The notes: generated by a model from the sequence alone, not told the origin. A stretch of 64,000 bases of DNA from Siderastrea siderea (GCA_964030785.1 OZ034978.1:2214001-2278000); one strand, 5' to 3'. Shown: positions 1 through 11,622, counted from the stretch's first letter. A program made the numbers and translations.

Positions 1-1063
1 TTTCATGGCTGTCCTCTAAAAGTCTGACAATGGACCCATTTTTCTGATTACCCGCAAATCCAAGAAACCTAGGATTGATGTACAACATAAACGGAAATGT
101 TATTCTGGTACTGGTGTTCTATGAATGCAGCAAAAAGTTTGCAAAGAAATGTAGTGACTAGACATCGGCATTTGTCGGCATCAAACGATGTGTTAAGCAC
201 TCTCCCTGAACGCGTTGTTAAGGGGTTTCCTCTTGTCATGCAGCAGAGAAGTGATTTTACGCTGCGTGTTTTTGGCTATGTGATTACTGGTGCCTATCAA
301 GGGCAGAACTTTATAGAATTATCCGGAGGCCTTGCACCCATTAACTACAGAGAACACATGCGAAATAACCGGGACAGTAAAGAGGCAACATTCCTTTCAT
401 TGTTTATCCAAGCAATGATCAACCAATGGAATTGTTAGACGGCCCGCGTAGTCCGGCGCCGTCTATAGTATTACCAATTGAAATTCCTTTAGTCGTGGAA
501 GGTTCTTGAAGGTCACGGACGATTGATTGGTATGTTAATGATGTATATTGGCACGGGAGGAATGAAAAAGGGAGATGTAAAAACGTACTAGTATATATAT
601 AGAAACGAACTCTTTGGTTAATGCTGAATTTTAATGGTTATTGTTCAAGTCTTGGCCGATTTACTCGGCTCTTTACAGCTTACAGTCTATAGCCGTACAT
701 AAAACAATAAACACACACTAAAGAAAGTTTGCCATGCTTCAGTTTGATTCACTGCTGACGACCTTTTTGCTTATGTCAAAAAGTCGGTAAAGTTGATTGA
801 AGAGCGCTTTTCTAAACAGACGTGTTTACCTCGTTCATTTGTTTTGTACCAACCCCAAACCTTTACCTTTTCATCTTCTTGCGTTTTCGCATTTTGAATT
901 CTGCGGGAGCGCGAGGAAAAAAAATATCCAAAAGGACCGTTTCCATGGAAATGGTCTATACTGTAAAATCCCGACCGAAGACCAGAGTGCTCGATTTAGC
1001 CGTTAGAATTGTTTGCCATATAATTAACTCCAGCTTGTAAGGGCCGTCTTTGATAAACCACGG
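1..1063. other. Left edge, no gene recognised
   Basis: I see no recognisable gene here. An open frame on the plus strand (97-438, 113 codons) has no motif I can name and could be a chance frame or part of an exon. A polyadenylation-like AATAAA occurs near 706. The last 38 bases (1026-1063) match a second copy at about 15077-15114 and are the left flank of the LTR retrotransposon that starts at 1064. Confidence 0.5.
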
Positions 1064-1220
1064 TGTAAAGCTTAACGATGAACTTTATTATTTTCCATTC
1101 GGCAGTCTTGTCCGACTCCCGCTTGCATACTAATTAACTTACATGTGCGATATGCTAATGATGACCTTACATGTGTAATGTGCTAATTGAACTCAACAGA
1201 AAACTATGCGATATGTTACA
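1064..1220 (-). repeat. 3' LTR of the Gypsy-like element
   Basis: This 157-bp copy begins TGTAACATATCGC and ends GCTTTACA on the minus strand. It differs from the 5' LTR by a 4-bp indel near 1087 and a few substitutions, which implies divergence after insertion. Confidence 0.85.
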
Positions 1221-1232
1221 TCCCTTTCTCTT
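1221..1232 (-). other. Polypurine tract
   Basis: The minus strand reads AAGAGAAAGGGA immediately upstream of the 3' LTR, the expected place and composition of the plus-strand primer. Confidence 0.65.
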
Positions 1233-1265
1233 AACTAATAACATACTAAGGAAAGGAAAAAACAA

Positions 1266-2114
1266 TTATAGCGGAGCCAGCGCGCTTGCGCGTCAGCGGA
1301 GCTCCATTGCTAAGGAAATTTGGTAACCTATCAAGCCAAGAAATTTTGGAGTGACGTAATAGTCACGTGACCGTCCGTCCGTACGTCCGTCCATACCACA
1401 GGGATACCAACACACTTCATACACTGGATATAACCCTGTGCTGAATCCCATGTGTTTTTGGCTCGAAATCGCATGTTGACCCGCGTCGTAGCAAAACAAG
1501 CAAAGACAACAAAAGTCAAAAACAAATTTGTTAATGGAAAAAAAAAGTTGAAAGGAATACTCAGTTGTCTTTTTGGTGGAAGGGGAAAAGTTCAATTTAG
1601 GCGAAAAAAAAATTGGCGATAAAGCTCAGGCGAAAAGTTCAAATTTGCCTTGTCGGTTCTGTTCGAACTCGGCCGGCACACCGCTTGAGTTCGCAGCTTT
1701 TCGCAGCGGTTTCGACGCCAAATATAGCAGAGCTAGTGCTTTTTGTTTTTTTTTTGTCCACAACCATGGTTTTTACGGCGTTCCAAACACATTTTGCCAG
1801 GAAAAACACCAGCATTTTCATGCTGATAGGCAAGCTTGTCACGAAGAAAGAAATAAGTATTAAAATTAACCTGTAATATGTCAATAAGCGTTCATGGCCA
1901 AGTGGACTAGTATCCAGCCACATATGCCGACGACCCGGTTCGGCTCTCAGCAAGGGTAGGAATTTTTTTCTTTTGTTTTTTCTTTTCTTTTTTTTCTAAA
2001 TTTAACGACTTGAATGAGAGTATTTTCACAAATTAATAACTGCCAGCAAAAAAACAAACAAACAAACAAACAAAACAAAAAGGGGGCTCCGCTTTTAGGC
2101 TCGGCTAAATCTAT
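1266..2114. mobile_element. Probable non-autonomous DNA element inserted beside the 3' LTR
   Basis: This segment separates the end of pol from the polypurine tract. Its ends share AGCGGAGCC in inverted orientation (1270-1278 and about 2085-2093), with TATA at both outer edges. It holds GTCCGTCC-type simple repeats (1371-1392) and (AAAC)n near 2050-2075. The open frames inside are short and show no recognisable domain. Exact termini are uncertain. Confidence 0.5.
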
Positions 2115-2218
2115 ATATTATTAAATAACTATAGGCTATAAATATTTATTATAAATGTATTGTCAATAGTAGTCAAAGTTCACGTTTTTCAACTATTAGT
2201 TGCTTAAATAATGTTCAC

Positions 2219-4439
2219 TCATAAGTTAAGCCTTTCCGGTGCCCGGATTTCACGGCCAACACGAGATTTTGTTGCACGACTTTCGGTTCCTCTCGTTCGT
2301 GGCTTGTCCGCTAGGGCGAGATCTTGTGGGTCAACATGGTCGCTACTTGAAGGTAATTGAATCTCGGTTATGGTTGTTCTGCCTTGTGGAGTATCGCATG
2401 CCGATATACTTGTTGGATTGTTGGGTGATCTGCTTGGTCTTAGATGGATCCTGTTTCTTCGTAACTGGGCGCCGGTCTTGGTTTCCACGATATAGGACTG
2501 GGGTGTATCTCCCTGACTAATGACCTTGGCGGGATTCCACGTCTTTCCCACGGGGTCTTGTACGTGGATCGCTTGGTCTTTATGTAGCTCAGGGGGTTCC
2601 TTGGCGTGTCTGTTGTAATAATGGCTCTGCTTGACCTGTCTCTCCTTGAGCCAGTTTCTGAAATCCTCTTGGTTTCTTGATGGATAGATCTTCCCAGGGA
2701 GTGTGGATTTGAAAATTCGGCCATTTAGGAGTTCAGCCGATGATGCTACATTGGAACTCAGTGGCGTTGTTCGCAGTGCCAACAGGGCTAGGTCTATGTC
2801 CTCCCCAGTCTCTCCGCATTTTAGGATAGTCTTTTTCACAGTTTGGACATGACGTTCAACAAATCCGTAGCCACGTGGATAGCGAGGGGATGACCTCACG
2901 ATTTCGAAGCCGTTTTGTCTTGCTAGTTGCTGGAACTCGACAGAGGTGAATTGGGTACCGTTGTCGCACTGTAGGGTTTTGGGAATTCCATTTTCTGCGA
3001 ACAGCATCTTGGTTTCATTGACAAAGGCTCGAGCTGTGAGGTTGTGAAGCTGGAAATTTGGAATAGTAGTCAACAACTATCAAGAACCAGGACTGCTGGG
3101 TGTAAAACAAATCTGCACTCACAGTTTGCCACGGTCTCGAAGGGATTTCCGAAGGTATCATGGGTTCCTTTTGCTGGGAGTTTTGGTACTTCTGGCAAAC
3201 AGTGCACGAGTCTATGAGAGTTTCTATTTCTCTGTAGATGTTCGGCCAGTAGACACATGACTTGGCTCGCAGTTTGCATTTTTCAATGCCCAAATGTCCT
3301 TCATGAATTTGCTGCAAGATACTACCTCTAAGGGATTCAGGCACTATGACTCGGCTGCCCAGGAGTAATATCCCGTCTTCCACTGATGTCATCTCGCATG
3401 GACCAGTACGGTTTTACTACTGACTCAACTTTCTTAATACTGTCCGGACAACCTTGCACAACCAGACGGGATAGCAGCTGTAAGGTTTGATCTTTTGCAG
3501 TTTCGTCTTTAAACTCTTGCATTTTTGCCGGAGTGATTCTGATTAGATGGTGAACTTTCACTTTCATGTCTGGTACTTCAAATTCATCCAGTGGTGAGAG
3601 GCGGGACAGGGCGTCGGCTGTGACCATTTCTTTTCCCGGAAGATATTTGATTTCACAATCATAGGGTTGTAGACGCAACAGCATTCTTTGAAGGCGTGGA
3701 GGTGCCTGCATAAGGTTCTTCTTGTGGATTTGCTCTAAAGGCCGATGGTCAGTTTTCACCACAAACGATCTTCCGTAGAGATAGGAGTGGAACTTTTCAC
3801 AGCCATAGACCACTGCTAATAGCTCTCGCTCAATATTGGCGTATCGGGTCTCCGCAGGGGTAAGTGCTTTCTATGCAAACGCTATCGGCCGGTTGTTCTG
3901 GAACAAAGCTGCACCCAGGCCCTTGATCGATGCATCGACGTGAAGGACGACGGGCACATTTCTGTCATAGTACGCCAGGGTCGTTGTTGTACAAATCGTG
4001 GACTTCACCTTCTGAAAAGCTTTCGAGTGTGATGAATTCCATACAAATTCAACGTTCTCTTTTAGGAGGTCTCTCAGTGGTGCAGTGTGGTCAGCTAACT
4101 TGAGGATGAATGAGCTCATGTAGGTTGCCATTCCCAAGAAGGTGTGAAGCTCCTTCTTGTCTTTGGGTGTTTCCATTTCTTCTATGGCTTTGATTTTATG
4201 TGGGCTAGGCTTTACGCCGTCTGGTGTGTAGAGCATACCGAAGAAATTGCACTCCTTTGTCTTGATGACACATTTCTCGTCATTGAGCTTAATGCCGGCT
4301 TTTCTGGTACGTTCCATAGTTTCATGTAGGTGTAAGTCATGCTCTTTGTCATTCTTTCCATAGACGGTAATGTCATCTGCGATGCCGATGGCTCCATCAC
4401 AGTTACGATATGTTTCATCAATCTTGAATTGAAAGATGT
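2219..4439 (-). pseudogene. pol: Reverse transcriptase C-terminal part, RNase H and integrase
   Basis: Downstream half of pol on the minus strand. It resumes with DIFQFKIDET, then the RT catalytic GIADDITVYG, then RNase H (HVDASIKGLGAALF, TDHRPLEQI, ADALSRL). The integrase follows with its HHCC zinc module (GHLGIEKCK, CTVCQKY) and the DDE core (SADLF, CDNGTQF, GFVERHVQTVK). A stop interrupts RNase H at about 3871. Frame changes occur near 3390 and 3070. The three or more lesions make this a pseudogene. Confidence 0.85.
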
Positions 4440-4953
4440 CATCAGAACCCTCATAGAGGATTTTGTGGCTCGCTGTTGGAAGCCTTAGTTGCTATGGACG
4501 CTAACATTGATCTAATTAAATGCTCGAAAATCTAATTAAGTGAACCCATCGTTTAAGCCAATCATAGAGTGTAAGGGAATTTGATCTTTATTGCCGTTTT
4601 CAACGCTCGCAGTTGGTGTTTGATTTGCGGCCGAAAACGTACATCTGGCACGTTTCACCCGTCGAATTTGAAACCGCAGGGTTTTCGCCGCAATGGAAAC
4701 CTGAAAATGGGGAAATATTCAAGCCTCTTGAGTTGTTTTTCGAACTTTCGTAGGATCTTTCAGTGGTCGCGCTACCTGTGTGATTTTTGTCGAGTGCAGA
4801 AGCGATGATGATATATAATAATCACGAATGCTTTTTTGATTTAAAAAAATAAGCTCCACATCATCGAAAACAACGTGTCATCCCTAACGTATTAAATCAT
4901 TGTGATGTATTTCGGTAATTTCCACCACAGAGATCAATTTCTTCAAAATTCCT

Positions 4954-5283
4954 TTGCTGTACTTTACCTGTAGTAAGCATTTTTCGCTATTGTTTTGCGA
5001 TAAGCCGCTGCCCATTCGAATTTGGTATATCGGATTATGGAATAGCGGGCACACACGCAAGCCAGCGATCGCGTTACAAGCCTTGAAAGCGGGAATTGAA
5101 GGGAAAGCGCGCGCTTTCGAAAGAACGGTCATGTCACGATGCTCTCGTGAAAATTCAATCGATGAGAAACGCAGGATAAGAAATGAAAGAAACAAAAGAA
5201 AACGATTGTCTCGGATTATGGAAAGACAGGCCAAGAAAATTCGAAAACAGAAAGAAAGAGAAACGTATTCGCATGCTAAATAA
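4954..5283 (+). CDS. Short ORF with basic, charged C-terminus
   Basis: 109 codons inside the insertion. The last 50 residues are strongly basic and probably helical (EKRRIRNERNKRKR, AKKIRKQKERE). After the stop, similar lysine-rich coding potential continues (YYAKWKELAEENKRR), so this may be the remnant of a longer coiled-coil protein. No family recognised. Confidence 0.25.
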   Translation: MLYFTCSKHFSLLFCDKPLPIRIWYIGLWNSGHTRKPAIALQALKAGIEGKARAFERTVMSRCSRENSIDEKRRIRNERNKRKRLSRIMERQAKKIRKQKERETYSHAK

Positions 5284-5379
5284 CTGGCTCGTGTTTACTA
5301 TGCCAAATGGAAGGAACTAGCCGAAGAGAATAAAAGAAGAACACTTTACAGAACCAAGGTATGACTTAAATTTTATAAA

Positions 5380-5850
5380 CAGTGCTAATCACAGTATTTA
5401 AGATCACACTTAATATTTTCGTTTACCTGAACTTGCGGGTGGCGCCTCATACAGTTCGATGTAACATAAACAGTACTGATCACAAAATTTAAGATCGCAC
5501 TCAATATTTTTATCCATTTGAACTGGCGGGTGTTGCGTCTCATACAGTTCGATGTAACATAAACAGTACTGATCACAAAATGTAAGATCGCACTTAATAT
5601 TTTTATCCGTCTGAACTGGCGGGTGTTGCGCCTCATACAGTTCGAGTAACATAAACAGTACTGATCACAAAATTTAAGATCGCACTTAATATTTTTATCC
5701 ATCTGAACTGGCGGGTGTTGCGCCTCATACAGTTCGAGTAACAAACAGTCCTGATCACAAAATTTAAGATCGCACTTAATATTTTTTATCCATCTGAACT
5801 GGCGGGTGTTGCACCTCATACAGTTCAATGTAACACAAACAGTACTAATC
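5380..5850. repeat. Minisatellite, about 5 copies of a 90-94 bp unit
   Basis: Units recur at about 5471, 5564, 5656, 5746 and 5840. Each contains CAGTACTGATCACAAAAT, then AAGATCGCACTTAATATTT, then GAACTGGCGGGTGTTGCG. Short indels change the unit length by 1-4 bp. The long minus-strand open frame over it (5385-5912) is a product of the repeat and not a gene. Confidence 0.9.
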
Positions 5851-6517
5851 ATAGACTCACTGAGCGGAATTGTAAACGGAAGTGAAGAACATATCTTACT
5901 TGCTGACAACAAAAAATGTTAACTCACCCTACCCTTGCTAATTTCTAATGATAAACAAAAGTGAATGAAGCATAATTATAATAGGTATGAGAATATACAT
6001 ATTTTCCAATTCACCCATTCATTACTAGAATATTGCAGTAAATGACCGATAACATCAAGTCCAGGTCTTCTAATGTTTGCATGTACAACAATTTCAAATT
6101 ATAACACCTCCCACCTAGCCTCCCCCTCCCGAATCTTGCACTGAAAAAAGTGGACTGACCGCGTGTCGTATTGTCTGTCACGTTTACTCGCCTCGCCTGA
6201 CTATTAATTATTCGGCTCAGTACGGCATGTCTGAAGAAGCGGAGGCGAACTATCGAAAAGCTGAACAGCAAGTAAAAAGAACGAAGCGAAGCGGTTCTTG
6301 CGCTCGGATGTTTCGATATTTCGCAAGCACCGTGAAAAGTTGACGTGTGACTGATGGTTCACATTCGTTTTACCAGAGAACACACGAGAGTCCAATTGTG
6401 TGCCTCGTCAAGTGTTGACGTGTGACTGGCGATTAACATTCGTTTACTAGAGGCCAGAGGAGCACCCGACTGTGTGCTCTGTCAACGGCTCCTATTGTCT
6501 TCTAGCGGGTTGGGATC

Positions 6518-6548
6518 AAAGTTCGGTCATTTCAGATGACCGAACTTT
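6518..6548. other. Perfect 13-bp stem-loop near the insertion's right end
   Basis: AAAGTTCGGTCAT and ATGACCGAACTTT are exact inverted copies separated by TTCAG. CTAG follows 6 bases later. This looks like a Helitron 3' end, but the next base is G, where a Helitron target would have T, so I do not call a Helitron. Confidence 0.7.
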
Positions 6549-6575
6549 CCGTTTCTAGGCCTGAGGGTTCTCATG

Positions 6576-7990
6576 TTGACTCATACGTAGGCCAAAAAGC
6601 ATTCTAAGGGATCGGAACCGGCCGAATGGTGTGTTAAAAGTTGTTACATACGAGGATTCTTCATCCAGTTTGACATTCCAGTAACCGTTTGGAGCATCAA
6701 GCTTGCTAAACAGTTTTGCTCCCGTTAACTTAGGTGTTATCTCCTCAAGGGTAGGGATCGGATGGTGCTCTCTCTTGATTGCGTTGTTCAGGTCTTTGGG
6801 ATCGAGGCATAACCGGAGTCGTCCATTTTCTTTCTCTCTAATAACCAGGGAATTTACCCATTCCGTGGGTTGTGTTACTCTTGCGATAATACCTTGATTT
6901 TCCATTTCACCTAATTCTGCTTGTAACTTGTCTTTTAGCTCAATGGGGACTTTCCGGGGTGCATGAACCACGGGTGGCACTTTAGGATCCAGCGTGATGT
7001 GGTACGTGTAATCTTCGAAACATCCCACTGTACAGTTAAAGCATTCTGGGTACATTTCCATCAGCTCTTGTTTATTTCTGATTGGGGGACGTTCTTCGAG
7101 TGGTACATGGCTTCTGATGTAATTCGGGTTTCTTTTGTTGGTGTCTGAATGTTGATTTGAGGCGCTGGAGCTGCCAATTGCATTATCCTGGTCTGGTTGC
7201 TTTGTTTTGAGCGTGCAATGTAGCGAGACTAGTTTCAGTACACTACATGCTTTTAAACCGAGGATAGCTGGCCCAGTGGTGTCTGTAACGTAGAAGATGC
7301 AGTTAATTTTCTTTTCTTTGTACTTGCAAGGCATGTTTACAGTGCCAAGCCGCTTAATTATGGAGCCACCATATGCTGACAGGATGGCTTCATTCTTTTC
7401 TAAAGCTTCTGGTTTAAGGTTTTCATCGTCGTCAAACTTCCCTGGAGCAATAATACGAAGCAATCGGACGGGCAACACATTGCTCTGCGCGCCTGTGTCC
7501 ACCTTGCACTGAAGGTTGATTTTTCGCTTTCTTTCAGGCTGACTTATCTCGAGTATTGCGAAGGCTTCGTCACGCGTGTCGTCAGATACACCTTCCATAG
7601 CGCTAATTTCGATGGTACTAATTGTTAAAACTTCGTCCTCGTCATCGTGAAACGTTTCCTCAATAGTGTGGATAGGTTTCTTGAAGGGTGGTTTTGTTCC
7701 TTGATTGGGTAGTTTTCTTTTGCTAGATCTACAGACTGATTTCCAGTGGTTGGCTTTGCCACATTTTAGACACGTTGATCCGTATGCTGGGCATTTATTT
7801 CGCGGATGAGGCGAGTGTTGTTTACCGCAATTATTACAAAATCCTCTCTCTTGCTCTTTTTGAATAGAGTCGATATTCTTGTTTTCTTGATAGCTTGTAC
7901 TTTGCTCGGTCAGCGCCCTCATGTGTTTGCTCGTGGCTTCATGGCTTCTTGCGATTTCGATAGCGGCCGCAAGGGTTAGTGTTTTGTCTC
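6576..7990 (-). pseudogene. pol: Gag zinc knuckles, protease and N-terminal reverse transcriptase
   Basis: Continuation of the minus-strand retrotransposon. In order it shows two Cys/His knuckles (CNNCGKQHSP... and CLKCGKANHWKSVC), an aspartic protease with VDTGAQSNVLP, and the start of a Gypsy-type reverse transcriptase with RLCLDPKDLN, LFSKLDAPNGYW and FGLRMSQ. The frame is cut right after FGLRMSQ, where a DNA element has inserted. The remainder of the RT resumes at 4439. Confidence 0.85.
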
Positions 7991-8013
7991 GTGTAATAAG
8001 AGCTTTTTGAACA

Positions 8014-8460
8014 TCAGGGTTTTTTTGAACCCCAGATAAGTTGATCCAATACTCTATCTTTGACTTCAGCGTTGTCGCGGAATTGGCATTTTACTGCCAG
8101 GTTTTTTAGCCTTGAGATAAAATCATCGACTGGCTCGTGTAGTTCTTGTCGCATCCCCTTTAGTGTATATCTATGGATACGGTGACTCGTCTTTGGCTCC
8201 AGTTGGTTCTCGAATTTTCCGAGAACAACGGCAGGCTTTTTCCTATCGTCTTCTTTTTCGAATGTCCAGCTGTTGTACATATCAAGCCCTTTTTCTCCCG
8301 ACCAGAGAAGAATATAGCTAACTTTCTCTTCGTCGTCGGTGTCTTTGAGCACGCTTTTGAACATAAGCTGACATTTCTGTTTGAATTTTCCGAAAGCATT
8401 CACCGGGTCAGGGGCGTCCCAGTTCATCTGTGGCGACGTGAAGGGTGCCGATACTGCCAT
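8014..8460 (-). pseudogene. gag: Gag capsid region of the Gypsy-like element
   Basis: 148 codons starting 40 bp after the LTR, similar in layout to retrotransposon Gag: a helical domain with HRYTLKGMRQ, PVDDFISRLK and AVKCQF. The frame stops in a short G/A-rich stretch near 8017-8025, while similar sequence continues in another frame (VQKNPDVQKALI) into the zinc-knuckle part. A single-base loss in the G run explains this better than programmed frameshifting, because the shift would fall inside Gag. Confidence 0.75.
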
Positions 8461-8486
8461 ATTTCGCTTCTTCTAGGGTTTAACTA

Positions 8487-8499
8487 ACCGCTGCCACCA
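8487..8499 (-). other. Primer binding site, tRNA-Leu-like
   Basis: Directly after the 5' LTR the minus strand reads TGGTGGCAGCGGT. This is complementary to a tRNA 3' end of the form ACCGCTGCCACCA, which from general knowledge matches animal tRNA-Leu(AAG). Position and the leading TGG fit a minus-strand primer site. Confidence 0.7.
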
Positions 8500-8652
8500 T
8501 GTAAAGCTTAACGATGAACTTCATTTCCACTCGGCAGTCTTGTCCGACTCCCGCTTGCATACTAATTAACTTACATGTGCGATATGCTAATGATTACCTT
8601 ACATGTGTAATGTGCTAATTGAACTCAACAGAAAACAATGCGATATGTGGCA
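8500..8652 (-). repeat. 5' LTR of the Gypsy-like element
   Basis: This 153-bp copy matches 1064-1220 in direct orientation. Read on the minus strand it begins TGCCACATATCGC and ends GCTTTACA, so it has the TG...CA ends of LTRs. It is very short for a Gypsy LTR. Confidence 0.85.
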
Positions 8653-8699
8653 CACAGGTTTCTTGGGTTTCTTGTTTCTCGTGCAGTTTGAACGTAATA

Positions 8700-8721
8700 G
8701 GGTTTTCCGATTTAGCGGAAA
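8700..8721 (+). repeat. Left terminal inverted repeat, Harbinger-like element
   Basis: 22 bp, an exact inverted copy of 13445-13466. The outer end is GGGTTTTCCG. Confidence 0.85.
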
Positions 8722-9366
8722 ATTCACTTAAATGGAACACATTTTTCCGCCTATTTAAAATGTTAGCGAACTCAGTTAGCTGAGTACACTTATTTTCTCT
8801 CTTATTCTTTTCATTTCAACTATCACATAGAAAACATGAAGCTAAAGTAGTCTATAACGTTAACAAATACTGCGAGATGAAAGCAATATTGCCGTCAAGT
8901 AAGTAATTCAAATGGGGGCTTTCTGTGTTCCCCGCCGTATTTGCGTAATAATGTTAACCTGGCTTTGAAAATGGACTTACTATCAAAAGTGTGTTTGCAT
9001 AATTAATGGGTGTATGCAGGTGTGTATGTCTATTAGCAGGTGTATGTTGCACCGCAAGTCAAGAATGTGGAAGCGAGAGGAAGGTACAAAAGTCTACCGG
9101 ATCAATCCAAAAAGCTGATTGGAATGACTCGGAATAGCAGCTATCCGAGAAGGCAATATAGAACAGTTATGCTTTTCTATTTAAAATCAGCGATCCGAGT
9201 TGATCCGTCTGAATTTTGTCCCTGTTTGGAAATGAATACCAATAGAGTGTTTCAGGGTAAATAGAGGGATAACAATCTTGCAGATTAAATAAGGACAAAT
9301 AACTTTATTCGTTTGGTTCTGTACATTTCTTCGATATGGTCTTTCGTTTTACGTCCTAATTCATCA

Positions 9367-11308
9367 TTAATCTTCGGAACTGGTGTCGTCGCTGTCGACG
9401 AGACCCTGCTTTCTCTCAAATTTAACGAGAGCTTTCTGGTGAGCTGCAGCCGCTTTGTTGGCATTGTCAAGGAATGCAGGGAGCTTATCTAGGAGAGCAT
9501 CAAGTTTGTCATTTACTGACTGCTTGGGACTTTTCTTTTTTGCAGTTTTAGCCCTCTTTCCTCGCTTCCTGAAAACATAACAAAATAATATCACAACATC
9601 TTCCCATCTCATGTTTGAAATTCAATTTTGCCTTTCAAAAGCTGGAGAAACCATTATTTCTACATTAAATTAATAAATCAAACAAAGTTTCATTATTACT
9701 TCCTCCTACTTCAAAGTTTTCAGATTGAAAGCAATACGGCTACACTGAAATGTTGCCGAAATGTTTTAGTTCTCTTAAGGTCGCGTGGAAAGGATACTCT
9801 CATCAGTATGCATTTTTGCTTTGGAAAAGTATACGCGAAGTGCAACTACTACTGACAACAAGCGATGCATATTAATAAAATAAATACACACCAGTGAGAT
9901 ACCTGGTGAGCTTTTGCGCGAAAACATGATATCTTGACTCGTGAAGTGATCACCGTTGCTATAGTTACATAACAAATCGCGCTTTTGGCAGCAAAAGTGA
10001 AAAACTTTGTTATTTCACTGGTGTTTCATATAATAAATAGAATATTAAATGACCGCTTGGAGATACAAAAATCACTTCTAGAAAATATCTAACTCATTTG
10101 TACGCTCACTCGTGAAATTTTTTTTTTCACGCTTGAAGAGAAATTTCGTATCTCCGCGCGGCCTTGTAATATCCTTCCTCTACTTACAAAAAAAAAAAAG
10201 CTAAATTCTGTATCAAACGCGGTTGAAATTCGTAAGGCAAGAACGGAATCCGTGTAAATTGCAAGTATTTAATTGAAACAAATAAAATAAGCATTGACCG
10301 GAAGGCTCATAATTCGTCGTATCTCCGTATTCTGACAGAATCGATTTATTGAAGAGTATTTTGCGACAAAATCCATAAAGATAAAATTGCTGATGTTGGC
10401 TAGGAGAAAGCATGGATGTTTCACGACTGGAAGACTTAGCCCGAATGATAGCACGTGCTAGTAAGAGAAAGTGTTTTATGCGTTGCGTGGAAAGAATCTT
10501 ATCGCTTCTTCAGGTGAGACTTTCGTCTTCCAGATATCACTATTTCTCAGTTTTACATTTTATTGCTAATTGAGCCGAAGATTATTAAAAAAAGAAATAT
10601 ATACTCACTTGTCTTCTCTTCGCTCTTCATCTCGCTTTCTCTTCACGGCTTGCAGGACTGATGAAGGCTCGTCCAAGTTGACCACTTCCTTGTTTGGGTC
10701 TATGACATACTTCGTGTCTCGCTCATCAATTTTTTTACAAACTTTTTTCACTTTCTCCTCGATAGAATTTTGTGTCGAATTTTCTTCAGCATCTTCAGAG
10801 CAACTGCTAGGATCTTCGCTGTAATATTCTTCCTCTATGTTACTCCGCTTGAAGCTTGAAAAAAAAAATGGAAAGAAGAAAATGTTACTATTAAATACTT
10901 TGTTTCAGAATATTTCAGCGCCGGAATTCTTCATCCGTACAAGAGGGCTTACCTTTGGCTTTGTGCTAGCGTTTCACCTTTTAAAATCTTATTGGCTCTC
11001 TTCCTGAGGCGTTCAATGGCTTTCTTGTCATTAACATCCATATCCCTATAAAGATCCCCCGTATTGCCAAGAACGTCTGCGTGTTTCTTCATGAACTGCG
11101 CCACGCTGCGCCACTCGCGGCCACATTTTTCCACGGCCTGAACGATCATCATATCTTCGACCGCTGTGTATCGATGATTTTGTGTTTTACGCTTTGGTAG
11201 TTTTTTTCTAAGGCTCTCGTCTTCTGTGCGATGTACACTGCTTGTCGAGGGCATTGTAAAATCGCCATGTAGGGCCGCTCTCATAAAAATATTATCGTCA
11301 AAAGACAT
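9367..11308 (-). CDS. Myb/SANT-like accessory protein of the Harbinger-like element (3 exons)
   Basis: Coding exons 11308-10953, 10854-10609 and 9568-9367 join in frame to 267 residues plus stop, with GT-AG introns (donors GTAAGC and GTGAGT). Residues about 40-100 form a Myb/SANT-type helix-turn-helix (HRYTAVEDMMIVQAVEKC, WRSVAQFMKKH), as in Harbinger Myb-like proteins, which bind DNA and help bring the transposase to the nucleus and the TIRs. Exon 2 is acidic and then basic (EEEYYSEDPSSCSEDAEE, VKRKRDEERRED). Exon 3 is lysine-rich at first, then a helical and acidic tail. The role is inferred from the family. The start is the first Met of the exon with the Myb domain. Confidence 0.75.
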
Positions 11309-11622
11309 GTTTGAATGTTGTCCGTTTATTGACCACAGTTTCTGAAGGAAAATAAATATATAAGGAGTGAAGCACGTGGGTGTTTAGTTCCGAAACAATA
11401 GGAGAGGAAGAAGACATGTGATGTTTTGCTGATTTAGCGCGAAGGTGTGACAAAAACCTGATGTGCGAGTGTCACTCGTGCAACGTTAAGGTGCGAAGAA
11501 AACACTTTTCACAAGTGTTCTGACAAATAGCAATTTGTGCGTTGAAAACAAGTTGTTAAAAAGCTTTATTTATGCTATGAAAACTATCAGTTTTTCTCAG
11601 AGGATATCTACTTTTCAGCAAC

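Larger units (their letters stand above)
4444..6571. mobile_element. DNA element that splits the reverse transcriptase
   Basis: The retrotransposon reads FGLRMSQ on one side and DIFQF on the other, which brackets the insertion precisely. The insert ends are inverted copies of AGAACCCTCA (4444-4453 and 6562-6571). They are flanked by CATC (4440-4443) and CATG (6572-6575), which fits a 4-bp target duplication with one change. It carries a minisatellite (5380-5850), a short basic ORF (4954-5283) and a strong hairpin near its right end. I see no transposase, so it is probably non-autonomous. The superfamily cannot be assigned. Confidence 0.65.
1064..8652 (-). mobile_element. Ty3/Gypsy-like LTR retrotransposon, decayed, with nested insertions
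   Basis: The element runs on the minus strand: 5' LTR (8500-8652), primer site, gag, CCHC knuckles, protease, reverse transcriptase, RNase H, integrase, polypurine tract, 3' LTR (1064-1220). The RT-RNaseH-integrase order is that of Ty3/Gypsy elements. The flanking bases cacgg (1059-1063) and cacag (8653-8657) fit a 5-bp target duplication with one substitution. The flanks together resemble an uninterrupted repeat at about 15077, which reads cacag at the junction. The LTRs are about 95% alike by eye, differing by a 4-bp indel and a few substitutions. Two foreign segments lie inside it, at 4444-6571 and about 1266-2114. Several frameshifts and a stop make the copy non-functional. Confidence 0.88.

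Noticed and set aside
5385..5912. 175-codon minus-strand ORF with repeated Cys-containing peptide
   Set aside because: It follows the 90-94 bp minisatellite; the repeated peptide comes from the DNA repeat, and unit indels shift its frame.
6518..6560. Possible Helitron 3' end (hairpin followed by CTAG)
   Set aside because: The base after CTAG is G and not T, no TC start is evident, and protein homology places the insertion border at 6571 with inverted ends, which Helitrons lack.
8010..8030. Programmed frameshift in gag at the A7 run
   Set aside because: The frame change would be +1 and lies within Gag, before the zinc knuckles. A single-base loss in the adjacent G run is simpler.
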